From the NCBI GenBank assembly GCA_001464385.1, contig LNFB01000383.1, positions 1 to 64,000 on the forward strand: a DNA stretch of 64,000 nt, read 5' to 3'. A program made the translations under genes and the position numbers. The notes beneath the pieces are model-generated. The model did no database searches, was not told the origin of the DNA, and was given only the letters and a program-made list of their open reading frames with translations. This document shows, piece by piece, positions 8,209 through 16,466 of the stretch (within the stretch, counting starts at the first letter, position 1; each line of letters begins with the position of its first letter). The DNA comes from Deltaproteobacteria bacterium Ga0077550. GTDB lineage: Bacteria > Myxococcota_A > Polyangia > Nannocystales > Nannocystaceae.

Positions 8209-9096
8209 ATGCTGACGATCGTGGATGTGACGGCCGGAGCTCGGCGATGGGTGCAGCGCTCGGGCGCGCTGCTGCTGACGCTCGCGATCTCGACGCGCGT
8301 CCACGCCGCGCCGGTGGTCGAACCGGCCGCCGAGTCGAGCCCGAGCGCCCCCGCACCAGCTCCAGGCGACCCCGCACCCAAGACGTGGGACGACGTCATC
8401 GCCGAGACGCAGCCGCCCGCGCCGACCACCGTCGCGCCGACGCCCGTCCCTGCCCCGGTCCCCGTCGCGACGCCCGAGCCGGCGCCGCCCAAGCCGTTGC
8501 TCGCGCGACCGAGCGATGGCGTCCTCGAGGACACGCGCCGGGCCAGCAACGGGCTGTTCATCGCCGGCGGCGTGACCAGCCTCGTCGCGACGCTCCTCAA
8601 CGGCGTCCGCGTCTACCTCGTCACGGGCCCCTGCCAGACGGACACGCAGGACGGCTGCCGCATCGGCTGGTTCCTCGCGACGCCCTTCACCTTCGCGGCC
8701 AACGGCGCGAGCTTCGGGCTCGTCGGCGCGGGCGCTCGCGAGCGCGGCACGTACGACGGCTGGGTGCGGCCCGATCGCCACCGCCGGCGAGCGCCGGTGA
8801 TGCTGAGCCTCGGGATCCCGCTCATCGGCCTCGGCTTCGCCGCGAGCGTCGCCCTGCGCGGCGTCTGGCTCGGCGACTACAGCAGCCCGGAGAACGGCAC
8901 CGTCTTCGACTTCGCCAGGCCGGGCCACGCCATCGCGTACTACGGCGGGCAGCAGCTCTCCGCGATCGCCGTGGCCGCGGGCATCGGCATGGTCAGCTAT
9001 CAGATCGCGGGCTCGAAGGTCCGTCGGCACAGCGGGATCACGACCCCCTGGATCGGGCCCTCCATCGCGGGCGTGCAGTACCTCGCGCGGTTCTGA
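8209..9096 (+). CDS. Hypothetical exported membrane protein with Pro-rich linker
   Basis: A 295-residue protein of unknown function. A signal peptide (GALLLTLAISTRVHA then APVV, a good type I cleavage site) leads into about 75 residues of Pro/Ala/Val-rich linker, then about four hydrophobic segments (GLFIAGGVTSLVATLLNG, FTFAANGASFGLVGAG, MLSLGIPLIGLGFAASVAL, LSAIAVAAGIGMVSYQIAG). A Cys pair in GPCQTDTQDGCR between segments 1 and 2 could form a disulphide. GTG at 8221 is an alternative start. It begins 16 bases after the DDAH-like gene. I recognise no domain. Confidence 0.6.
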   Translation: MLTIVDVTAGARRWVQRSGALLLTLAISTRVHAAPVVEPAAESSPSAPAPAPGDPAPKTWDDVIAETQPPAPTTVAPTPVPAPVPVATPEPAPPKPLLARPSDGVLEDTRRASNGLFIAGGVTSLVATLLNGVRVYLVTGPCQTDTQDGCRIGWFLATPFTFAANGASFGLVGAGARERGTYDGWVRPDRHRRRAPVMLSLGIPLIGLGFAASVALRGVWLGDYSSPENGTVFDFARPGHAIAYYGGQQLSAIAVAAGIGMVSYQIAGSKVRRHSGITTPWIGPSIAGVQYLARF

Positions 9097-9182
9097 GCGG
9101 CTCTACCCGCGGTGGCGCGGATTGACCCGATTGGTCGACATGGGAGTTGTAGGGATTCCCGAACTCGGGCATCCCCGGCGCG

Positions 9183-10097
9183 ATGACCCCGTGGATCCAC
9201 CTGCTCTCGATCGCCCTCCTCGCCGCGGCCTGCGGTAGCACGGGGTCGTCGGCCGCCTCCGCGGAGGGCTCGACCGGCACACCGGCCACGGACGCCGAGG
9301 GCGGATCGGCCGGGGACAGCACGGGCGCGCCCGCCGACGGCACGGGCGGCGCCCTGTACCACCCGGTCGGGTTCTCGGGCGCGGCGATGCACGGCGGGGC
9401 GATGAAGATGCAGGCCGAGGACTGCCGCGGCTGCCACGGCGAGGACCTCATGGGCGGCTCGAGCGGCGTCGGCTGCGACAGCTGCCACACCCCCGACTGG
9501 CGGACCGACTGCGTGTTCTGCCACGGCGGCGAGAACGAGCCCTCGGGCGCCCCACCGCGCGACTTGGACGGCACCTCGGAGATGTCGATGCTGAGCTTCA
9601 TCGCCCACGGTCGCCACGTCACGCAGTACCAGCACGAGCCGTACGACTGCGTGCAGTGCCACGCCAAGCCCGTCGACGTGCTCAGCGTCGGCCACATCTT
9701 CGACGACACGCCCGCGGTGGCCGAGGTCGACTTCTCGGCGGGGCTCAGCCCTGCGGCGGTGTGGGACGGCGACGGCGGCTGCAGCTCGCTGTACTGCCAC
9801 GGCAACGGGCGCACCTCGGCCGGCACGTACCAGCACGACCAATCGACGCCGAGCTGCGGCGGTTGCCACCCGTACCCGTCGACCGAGAACACCGCGTACA
9901 ACACGATGTCGGGCCAGCACGCGCGGCACATCGGCGAGGGTATCAGCTGCGCCGACTGCCACGATCCGCTCGCGATCACCTCGCACGTCGACGGCAAGCC
10001 CGACGTCGCGATCGCGCCGACCGGCATCACCTACGACGCGGCGGCGGGCTCGTGCACCGGCCTCTGCCACCTGAAGCCGCACAACGAGCACTGGTGA
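9183..10097 (+). CDS. Multihaem c-type cytochrome lipoprotein (CxxCH/CX4CH type)
   Basis: A 304-residue predicted lipoprotein with signal peptide and lipobox LLAAAC (Cys 17), followed by a Ser/Gly/Thr-rich linker of about 40 residues and then eight haem-attachment-like motifs. Six are CxxCH (CRGCH, CDSCH, CVFCH, CVQCH, CGGCH, CADCH), one is CX4CH (CSSLYCH) and one is CX3CH (CTGLCH). Mixed CX4CH/CxxCH proteins are known from metal- and mineral-respiring deltaproteobacteria, where they move electrons at or near the cell surface. No partner oxidoreductase or porin gene lies nearby, and the following gene runs in the opposite direction. The electron donor and acceptor cannot be inferred. Confidence 0.85.
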   Translation: MTPWIHLLSIALLAAACGSTGSSAASAEGSTGTPATDAEGGSAGDSTGAPADGTGGALYHPVGFSGAAMHGGAMKMQAEDCRGCHGEDLMGGSSGVGCDSCHTPDWRTDCVFCHGGENEPSGAPPRDLDGTSEMSMLSFIAHGRHVTQYQHEPYDCVQCHAKPVDVLSVGHIFDDTPAVAEVDFSAGLSPAAVWDGDGGCSSLYCHGNGRTSAGTYQHDQSTPSCGGCHPYPSTENTAYNTMSGQHARHIGEGISCADCHDPLAITSHVDGKPDVAIAPTGITYDAAAGSCTGLCHLKPHNEHW

Positions 10098-10109
10098 GCC
10101 GCGCGCCGA

Positions 10110-11012
10110 TCAGCTCCGCAGCAGCGCGATCGTCCACATCACCATCGCGAGGTTGATCGCGAGCCCGTTGAGGAACACGAAGCGCGTGCACGCGGCGCGA
10201 TCGTGGGGATCGGCGCTGCGCCACTGCAGCGCGTTGATCCCGAGCACCACGAGCGACGGGACCTCGCACGCGGCCAGCCACGACTGCGACGCGGCGGGCA
10301 GCAGCAGCGGCGTCGTCAGCACGCCGAACGCGATCGCGAGCATGCTGTGCTTGCGCGCGTGCGGCAGGCCCACGCGTACGGCCCAGGTGCGCTTGTCGAC
10401 CTCGCGATCGGCCGGCGCGTCGGGCAGCGCGGTGTTGATGTTGCTGGCGGCGCCCAGGACCACGAGCGGGACCAGGGCCGCGAGATGGAGGCCGCCGAGA
10501 TCGCCGGCGTGCGCGACGTAGCCCACCGCGGGCAGCACCGCCCCGGTGCCGAGCGCCTGCGCGAACTCGCCGAAACCGCGGTACGACAGCCGCAGCGGCG
10601 CGAAGCTGTAGGCCAGGAGCAGCGCGATCGCGGCGCCGCAGCCGAGCAGCATCGGCGTGCGGTCGTAGGCGAACGCGAGCGTCGCCGAGACGACGACCAT
10701 GCCCAGCGCCATGGCCGACGCGGCGCGCACCAACGCCGCCGCCGCGAGCCGCCCCTCGGGCAGCACGCGCGAGCCGCCCGAGAACGCGGTGTGCGTCGTG
10801 CTCAGCCGATCGCCGGCCTCGTCGGCGACGTCGTTGGCGAACACGATGAACAGGTGATCGAACACGCCGAAGAGGTGGACGAGCACGCACGCGATCGGGT
10901 GGAACGCGGCGCCGCCGGCGATCGCCAGCGCCTGCCCGACGACGAGCGGCAGGGCGATGTTGACCTGGGCCAGCGGTCGGGCCGCCTGCCACCACGACCG
11001 CAACGCGCTCAT
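10110..11012 (-). CDS. UbiA-family prenyltransferase
   Basis: A 300-residue membrane enzyme with about eight hydrophobic segments, belonging to the UbiA superfamily, which attaches polyprenyl chains to aromatic or similar acceptors. Both Asp-rich metal/diphosphate-binding motifs are present: NDVADEAGD at about residues 60-68 and DAPADREVDKRTWAVRVG about 130 residues later. The start ATG at 11012 overlaps the stop of gloB by 4 bases and is preceded by a GGA-containing ribosome-binding site (GAAGGACAG), so the two genes are translationally coupled. It could be MenA-like or a different quinone/haem pathway enzyme; neighbouring genes give no further hint. Confidence 0.8.
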   Translation of the reverse strand: MSALRSWWQAARPLAQVNIALPLVVGQALAIAGGAAFHPIACVLVHLFGVFDHLFIVFANDVADEAGDRLSTTHTAFSGGSRVLPEGRLAAAALVRAASAMALGMVVVSATLAFAYDRTPMLLGCGAAIALLLAYSFAPLRLSYRGFGEFAQALGTGAVLPAVGYVAHAGDLGGLHLAALVPLVVLGAASNINTALPDAPADREVDKRTWAVRVGLPHARKHSMLAIAFGVLTTPLLLPAASQSWLAACEVPSLVVLGINALQWRSADPHDRAACTRFVFLNGLAINLAMVMWTIALLRS

Positions 11013-11761
11013 CGAAAGCTGTCCTTCGCCGCACGCCGCTCGCCGAGCACGTCGGCATCGCCGGCGCGGACGAAGGGATTGGTCGCGCGCTCGAGGCCCA
11101 CGGTGGTCGGGGTCGTGCACGGCGGCAGCGTGGCCGCGCGCGCGGCGATCGGCGCGTGATCGGGCTCGACCGCCGCGGCGAAGCGGAGGTTGGCCGCGGT
11201 GTACTCGTGGCCGAACCACAGCCGCGTGGTGTCCGGCAGGCTGCACAGCAGCTGCAGGCTGGCGTGCATCTGCGCCGGCGTGCCCTCGAAGAGGCGGCCG
11301 CAGCCGGCCGCGAACAGGGTGTCGCCGGTGAAGACGTCGGCGATCTCGTCACCGGGCGCCCGCAGGCACCACGCGATCGCGGCGCGGGTGTGGCCGGGGA
11401 TGTGCGCGGCGAGGACCTCGCAGCCAGCGATCTCGAGGCCCGTCGACGCGAACGCGGTGGAGGGGACGTCGGCGAAGATCGACTGCTGCGGCACGCGGCC
11501 GCGGTCGAGGGCGTGCGCTGCGACCGGCATCGGGCCGAAGCGCGCGATGAGCCCGTCGATGCCGCCGGTGTGATCGGGGTGGTGGTGCGTCGCGAGGATG
11601 CCGGCGGGGCGAAGGTGCAGCGCGTCGAGGGCCGCGATCACCGGCGCGGACTCGGAGGGATCGACGATCCACGCGTGCTCCGCCGCGTGGATCAGGTAGG
11701 CGTAGTTGTCGCGGAGGCAGGGGACCGCGGTGATCGTCGGGGGCACGGCCGGACGATACAC
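11009..11761 (-). CDS. gloB: Hydroxyacylglutathione hydrolase (glyoxalase II)
   Basis: A 250-residue metallo-beta-lactamase-fold enzyme that hydrolyses S-lactoylglutathione to lactate and glutathione in methylglyoxal detoxification. The signature THHHPDHTGG (His 59-64 and Asp) gives the dinuclear metal site. Later ligands are in HIPGHTRAAIAW, FTGDTLFAAGCGRLFEGT and FGHEYTAANLRFA. The order and the GRLFEGT element match glyoxalase II rather than a generic MBL hydrolase, and the length is typical. It is followed by the UbiA-family gene with a 4-base stop/start overlap. Confidence 0.9.
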   Translation of the reverse strand: MYRPAVPPTITAVPCLRDNYAYLIHAAEHAWIVDPSESAPVIAALDALHLRPAGILATHHHPDHTGGIDGLIARFGPMPVAAHALDRGRVPQQSIFADVPSTAFASTGLEIAGCEVLAAHIPGHTRAAIAWCLRAPGDEIADVFTGDTLFAAGCGRLFEGTPAQMHASLQLLCSLPDTTRLWFGHEYTAANLRFAAAVEPDHAPIAARAATLPPCTTPTTVGLERATNPFVRAGDADVLGERRAAKDSFR

Positions 11762-11763
11762 CG

Positions 11764-13341
11764 CTATCGGTGACGTCCGCCGCCACCGCGCGACGGGGAG
11801 CTGCTCCGCGACGGCGAGCTGCTCCGCGACGGCGAGCTGCTCCGCGACGGCGAGCTGTGCGACCGGCTCGGGCTCGAGCTCCGCGACGGCGAGCTGCTCC
11901 GCGACGGCGGCGAGTACGACCGGCTCGGGCTCGAGCTCCGCGACGGGGCGCTGCTCCGCGACGGCGGCGAGTACGATCGACTCGGGCTCGCGCTGCGCGA
12001 CGGCGAGTACGACCGGCTCGGGGTCGAGGTCGAGCCGCTGCCCGCCGAGCGCGACGGGGCGCTGCGCGACGGCGACGCACTGCCGCCGCTACGCGACGGA
12101 GAACCCGCGCCCACCGCATCCCAGCCCGACGGCGCCGCGCCGCGCGAGGGACTCGCGACCGGGGCGTCCCACCGCGGCCGCGACGGTCCGCTGAAGGGAT
12201 CGCGGGTGTTCGCCGCCGGCACCGAGCCGATGGTCCGGGCCGAGCGCGACGGGGCCACCGCGCGCACCGGCGCGTTCGCCCGCTGCTGCGGATCGATCAC
12301 CGTGACGCGCTGTCCGGACGAGGTGACGTACGTGCTGCGACCGGGCGCGCGCGTCGGCGGCACGCGACCGGGCGATGTGGCGGCGACCCGATCGGGCGCG
12401 CCGGCGGCCTCGGGGGTCCGCACCGGCACGGTACGCTCGCCGATCGCCCGCTTGCTGCCGCCGTCGGGCGTCGCGCGGGTCGGAGCCGCGTTCGCCACCC
12501 GCGACGGGCCGTCGTCCCGCGTCGGTCCGGCCGCGCGCTGCGGACCCGCGTCGGCCCGCGTCCGTCCATTGCCCGCGCCCGTCGCCTCGGCGCCGGGCTT
12601 GGTGCGACGCGGCCCATCGGAGGCGACGGCCGGCTTGGTGCGACGCGGGCCGTCTCCGGCCGGCCCACCGGGGCTCGACGGATGCGACGGAGCACCGGCC
12701 GACGGCTTGCCACCGTCGTTGCCGCCACCGGTGTCGCTCCAATGGTGGTGGTGGTGGTGGCTCTCGTTCACCACCGGCAGGCCGTACGCGTGGTAGCCGT
12801 AGTAGCCGACGCCGCCCCAGTACCAACCGGGCCCGTAGAACCCGACGCCCCACGAGTACGGCGCCCACGGGTAGTAGCCGTTCCAGCACGCGACCAGCGG
12901 CGACGGCGGACCCCAGTAGTACGTCCAGCCGCCGTAGGCGTCGCTGTAGAACACGAAGTCGCCGTTGATGTTGTAGTACCAGCGACCGCCCCAGTACACG
13001 CGCGGGAAGGTCTCGATCGGCTCGGGGTAGCTGTGCACGTAGGTGACGACCTCGACGCGCGAACCATCCGAGAGCGTGTCGTAGCCGACGACGGAGCCGT
13101 CGGTCGTGGTCGTCGTGGTCGTCGTGGTGGTGCGCTCGACGTAGGTCGAGTCGGCGACGTAGATGTCGTCGTAGGCCCCGGGCTCGGCGATCACGGTGCG
13201 CGGCGCGTTGCCGGGCACCGTGGTGTCACCGCGATCCCGCGCACAGCCCATCAACGACAAGCCACCGATCACGAGCGCCACGAGCGCCGCAGGTCGGAAT
13301 CGTGACGCCACGCGAGTCGAGCCGGTCTTCGTCATCACCAT
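11764..13341 (-). CDS. Low-complexity lipoprotein with His6 run and PSRS repeats
   Basis: A 525-residue predicted lipoprotein (LVIGGLSLMGC, lipid Cys about residue 33). In order: a run of ten Thr near residue 70; a Tyr/Trp/Gly-rich segment of about 100 residues (YWGGRWYYNINGDFVFY, GYYPWAPYSWGVGFYGPGWY), as in surface or wall-bound YxxW-type domains; a natural six-His run (ESHHHHHHWSD, about residue 195); a long Pro/Ala/Arg linker; and about 120 residues of PSRSxSPSRS repeats rich in Ser and Arg, ending in GGGGRHR. Function unknown. The repeats and homopolymers suggest an extended surface protein, perhaps metal- or polyanion-binding, but this is inference. Its stop lies 2 bases from gloB. Confidence 0.7.
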   Translation of the reverse strand: MVMTKTGSTRVASRFRPAALVALVIGGLSLMGCARDRGDTTVPGNAPRTVIAEPGAYDDIYVADSTYVERTTTTTTTTTTDGSVVGYDTLSDGSRVEVVTYVHSYPEPIETFPRVYWGGRWYYNINGDFVFYSDAYGGWTYYWGPPSPLVACWNGYYPWAPYSWGVGFYGPGWYWGGVGYYGYHAYGLPVVNESHHHHHHWSDTGGGNDGGKPSAGAPSHPSSPGGPAGDGPRRTKPAVASDGPRRTKPGAEATGAGNGRTRADAGPQRAAGPTRDDGPSRVANAAPTRATPDGGSKRAIGERTVPVRTPEAAGAPDRVAATSPGRVPPTRAPGRSTYVTSSGQRVTVIDPQQRANAPVRAVAPSRSARTIGSVPAANTRDPFSGPSRPRWDAPVASPSRGAAPSGWDAVGAGSPSRSGGSASPSRSAPSRSAGSGSTSTPSRSYSPSRSASPSRSYSPPSRSSAPSRSSSPSRSYSPPSRSSSPSRSSSPSRSHSSPSRSSSPSRSSSPSRSSSPSRGGGGRHR

Positions 13342-13585
13342 CTCCCGTCAGTCTTGTCCCCCGACGCAGGGGCCGCAACCGACATTCGCGGCCGGGCCCG
13401 GGAATTCCCGCGCGACGCCGGACCTCGGTGACCCAACCCACGCTTCGCGGTCCGTGAGGCCGTGGGATCGTGTCCGATCGCCGCAACAGCGTGCGGTGAA
13501 CGTGACAGCGGGCCCGTCGGTTGACGCCGCCGGGCCCGCCGGGCGACCCTGATCCCGTCCCCTCGCCGGGATGGCTCCATCGACC

Positions 13586-14512
13586 ATGGCCTCCGCATCC
13601 CCCGTCGTCGTGCTGCGCTTCGTCCGCGGCAAGTATCAAGGGCAGGAATTCGCGCTGGAGGCCGGCAAGGCGATCATCGCAGGCCGCAGCACCGAGGCCG
13701 ACCTCGTGCTCTCGGACGACGCGGTCAGTCGCAAGCACGCCCGCTTCCACGCCGCGCGCGGGCGGATCTGGGTCCGCGACCTCGGCTCGCGCAACGGCAC
13801 GCTGGTCAACGGCGCCGCCGTCACGCACCGCTGCCTGCGCCCCGGCGATCGCATCGCGATCGGCTCGAGCCTCGCGCGCATCGAGACCAAGGACGCCGCC
13901 GACGTCGCCCAGCGCAAGGCCGGCGAGCAGCGCCGCCGTCGCCCCAACGACGCCGCCGGCCGCTCGATGACCGGCAGCATCGAGGACATCCCGCTGATGG
14001 ACGTGCTGCAGTGGCTCGCCACCAGCCGCAAGACCGGGTGCCTCAAGGTCCGCGACGTCGATCGCGGCCGCGTCGGCGCGCTGCACCTTCGCGAGGGCCG
14101 GGTCTACTACGCGGAGATCGTCGGCAACCGCCTGCTCCACCCCGAGAAGGCGCTGCTGCGCATGCTGCTGTGGGACAAGGGCATGTTCGAGCTCGAGAAC
14201 ACCTCGATCGAGAACCCGCCCGTCGAGATCAACATGCCGCTCGAGCACATGCTCATGGAGGCGGCGCGGCAGCAGGACGAGGTCGCGAACCTGGCCAAGA
14301 AGGTGTCGCTGCCGGCCTACGGCCAGCCCGTGTCGATCGTGCGACCGAGCCCGACGCGGTGGAGCAAGCTCGCCGCGAACGAGCTCGACATCCTGCAGGA
14401 CATCATCGAGGCCGGCGGCTGGTGGGAAGTCATGGACGGCAGCACCACCGACGACGTGTCGATGATGAAGCTGCTCGTGGCGCTGCGGAACAAGGGCGTC
14501 GTCGCGTACTGA
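13586..14512 (+). CDS. FHA domain - DUF4388 (PATAN) signalling protein
   Basis: A 308-residue cytoplasmic protein. The N-terminal FHA domain (residues about 5-100) has the phosphothreonine-binding signature GRSTEADLVL, DDAVSRKHARF and GSRNGTLVNG. After a basic linker comes a DUF4388/PATAN domain (GSIEDIPLMDVLQWLATSRK, GALHLREGRVYYAEI), then a C-terminal helical region. FHA modules read Ser/Thr kinase output, so a kinase such as the one at 28770-30566 is a plausible partner. PATAN domains recur with MglA/MglB-type small GTPase systems, which are also in this window. ATG 13586 is chosen because five upstream codons add no fold. The 244 bases upstream hold no other gene. Confidence 0.85.
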   Translation: MASASPVVVLRFVRGKYQGQEFALEAGKAIIAGRSTEADLVLSDDAVSRKHARFHAARGRIWVRDLGSRNGTLVNGAAVTHRCLRPGDRIAIGSSLARIETKDAADVAQRKAGEQRRRRPNDAAGRSMTGSIEDIPLMDVLQWLATSRKTGCLKVRDVDRGRVGALHLREGRVYYAEIVGNRLLHPEKALLRMLLWDKGMFELENTSIENPPVEINMPLEHMLMEAARQQDEVANLAKKVSLPAYGQPVSIVRPSPTRWSKLAANELDILQDIIEAGGWWEVMDGSTTDDVSMMKLLVALRNKGVVAY

Positions 14513-14522
14513 CGCGCGCCGG

Positions 14523-15338
14523 CTACTCGGCGGCCGACTCGGCCGTCACCGGGCGGTCGCGGGCGACCGGCGCGTCGGCCTCGGGCTCGGGCTCGTCGAA
14601 GAAGTCGCGCAGCGCCTCGTAGAAGCCGTGCGTCACCACGAGCGACGAGTGGCCGCCGGGCAGCACCACGAAGTCGCGCTCGCGATCGACCCCGGGCAGC
14701 GGCGTCGGCAGCGGGCACAGGCCGTCGTGATCGCCGTGGATCTGCCGGACCCGCATCCCCGGCGGCAGCGGAGCGGCGTGCAGATCGGCGAGGAAGTCGC
14801 TCGTCGGCAGGCACTGCCACACGCTCGGCGACAACCAGCCGACCGTCGCGACGCCGAGCAGGCCGGCCCACGTGCCGTCGGTCGGCGTGCCGAGCAGCGC
14901 GAGCCGTCGCACCCAGCGATGCGCCTGCATGAACTTGATCGCGTGCAGGGCGATGAGTCCGCCCATGCTGAAGCCGACGACGTCGAACTGCGAGACGCCG
15001 AGCGAGCGCTCGAGCCGGGCGAAGTGCTCGACGAGCTCCTGCGCGCTGGCCCGCAGCGATCGCAGCTGGAACGTGCCGTGGTGGTACGTGAACGTCGCGC
15101 GGCCGTCGTCGCCGAAGCGCTGTGCCAACGGTTGCATCGTGCCGCGCGTGCCGAGGAAGCCATGGGCCAGCAGCACCGGCGGCGTGCCGGGCCGACTCCA
15201 CTTCAGATCGCTGGGCAGGTGGTTGCCGCGGACGAGGTGCCGGGCATACGCCGCCCCATGCGAGATCGTGCGCAGGACGACGCTGGACCGACGCTTGTCC
15301 GAGCTGGCCAAGGTCACGTCACGATAGCAGGGAAACAA
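14523..15338 (-). CDS. Alpha/beta hydrolase, lipase-like
   Basis: A 271-residue alpha/beta-hydrolase with a triacylglycerol-lipase look. Oxyanion-hole sequence LLAHGFLGTRGTM comes first, then the nucleophile elbow GFSMGG with Ser 124, then GDHDGLCPL with a probable catalytic Asp, and finally LPGGHSSLV with the catalytic His. The N-terminal 50 residues are basic with no clear signal peptide, so a cytoplasmic or non-classically exported location is possible. It is convergent with the FHA protein gene (10 bases apart). The substrate is not determinable from sequence; an acyl ester is most likely. Confidence 0.8.
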   Translation of the reverse strand: MFPCYRDVTLASSDKRRSSVVLRTISHGAAYARHLVRGNHLPSDLKWSRPGTPPVLLAHGFLGTRGTMQPLAQRFGDDGRATFTYHHGTFQLRSLRASAQELVEHFARLERSLGVSQFDVVGFSMGGLIALHAIKFMQAHRWVRRLALLGTPTDGTWAGLLGVATVGWLSPSVWQCLPTSDFLADLHAAPLPPGMRVRQIHGDHDGLCPLPTPLPGVDRERDFVVLPGGHSSLVVTHGFYEALRDFFDEPEPEADAPVARDRPVTAESAAE

Positions 15339-15395
15339 CGTTACGCCCCAGCGAATGGCATTTCACACCGCCGCGCCGCGCGCGTATGACGAGCC

Positions 15396-16448
15396 TCACG
15401 AGAGGTCGTCGTCGTCGTCGCGGGAGCCATCGCGTGGGCCATCGCGTCGCCCATCGCGTTGGGCATCGCGTCGCTTGGCTGCGGAGGTGGGTGGTTCGTC
15501 GGCGCCCGCCTCGGGCGGCGCAAACGTTTCGGCCTGCGGAGCGGTGAACTCAGCCTGCGGCGCGGTGAACTCGGCCTGCGGCGCTTCCGGCAACATCCGT
15601 CGGAACAGCCCCTCGGGTGTGCCGGGGCCGAGGGCGTGCAGCCGCGATCGCGCCTCGCTCGCGAGCCGCGTGCCGGGGAAGGCGTTCATCGCCGCCTCGT
15701 AGTGCTTGGCCGCGAGCTGGCGCTCGCCGATGTGCTCGTAGGCCTGGCCGAGGTGGAACAGGTACACGACCAACGCGGGGCTGTAGTCGAGCGAGCGGAT
15801 GCCGGCCTCGAGCAGGCCCACGCCCTCGCGCGCGTGGCCCATCCGCACCAGGCACAGGCCCTCGATCGCGTTCCAGGCCCGCTCGACGTCGCGGCGGTAG
15901 GCACCGGGCACGTGCTGGAGGCTCTCGTCGCGATCGCGGCGGATCGCGTCGAGCCGCGCGGCGTCCGGCGTCTCGGTGAGCACCGCGAGCTCGTGGCGGC
16001 CGAACGATGCGAGGGCCGCGAGGTGCACGCTCGCCGGCTCCTGCTCGCTGCCGTAGATCTCGCGGGCCTCGTCGAGCCGCCACTCCGCGACCAACAGCCC
16101 GCCGAGCTGCGCGCGCGCGAGCCACTGCCGCTCCGCGCTGACCGCCTCGCCCGCCGCCGCGAGCGCCAGCTGCTTGCGGAGGTTGTCCTCGATGCCGCGG
16201 TGGTTCCCCGACGCGATCGCCAGGCGCATCGTCTCGGCCTCGTAGAGGCTGCGGCGCATCTGCCCGCGCCCGAGGATCCACGCCGCCATGCTCATGCTGA
16301 AGGCCAGCGCGGCGAACACCGCCACCTCGCCGACGCAGCCGCCCATGCCCACGAGCGCCGCGAGCAACCACAGCCGCGCCGAGCGGCCGGGAGCCGAACG
16401 GGCGCGAGCCGAGCGATGCGGGTTCGAAGGTGGCACGGACGCGCGCAC
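15396..16448 (-). CDS. TPR-like membrane protein with acidic tail
   Basis: A protein of about 350 residues. It opens with a short basic N-terminus and a hydrophobic segment or hairpin (LWLLAALVGMGGCVGEVAVF, then FSMSMAAWILG), followed by about 200 residues of helical repeats of TPR type (for example LVVYLFHLGQAYEHIGERQL, AAKHYEAAMNAFPGT). After that come three copies of APQAEFT-like sequence and a charged tail of Arg/Asp ending in DDDDLS. Start is uncertain: GTG at 16448 or 16436. Either leaves a very short divergent gap to the radical SAM gene. TPR regions bind protein partners; which ones is unknown. Confidence 0.6.
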   Translation of the reverse strand: MRASVPPSNPHRSARARSAPGRSARLWLLAALVGMGGCVGEVAVFAALAFSMSMAAWILGRGQMRRSLYEAETMRLAIASGNHRGIEDNLRKQLALAAAGEAVSAERQWLARAQLGGLLVAEWRLDEAREIYGSEQEPASVHLAALASFGRHELAVLTETPDAARLDAIRRDRDESLQHVPGAYRRDVERAWNAIEGLCLVRMGHAREGVGLLEAGIRSLDYSPALVVYLFHLGQAYEHIGERQLAAKHYEAAMNAFPGTRLASEARSRLHALGPGTPEGLFRRMLPEAPQAEFTAPQAEFTAPQAETFAPPEAGADEPPTSAAKRRDAQRDGRRDGPRDGSRDDDDDLS

Positions 16449-16466
16449 GGCATAGCATAGCGGTGG

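Noticed and set aside
12745-12770. His6 run as a vector or cloning artefact
   Set aside because: It lies in the middle of a long native frame with no vector sequence, tag linker or restriction-site context.
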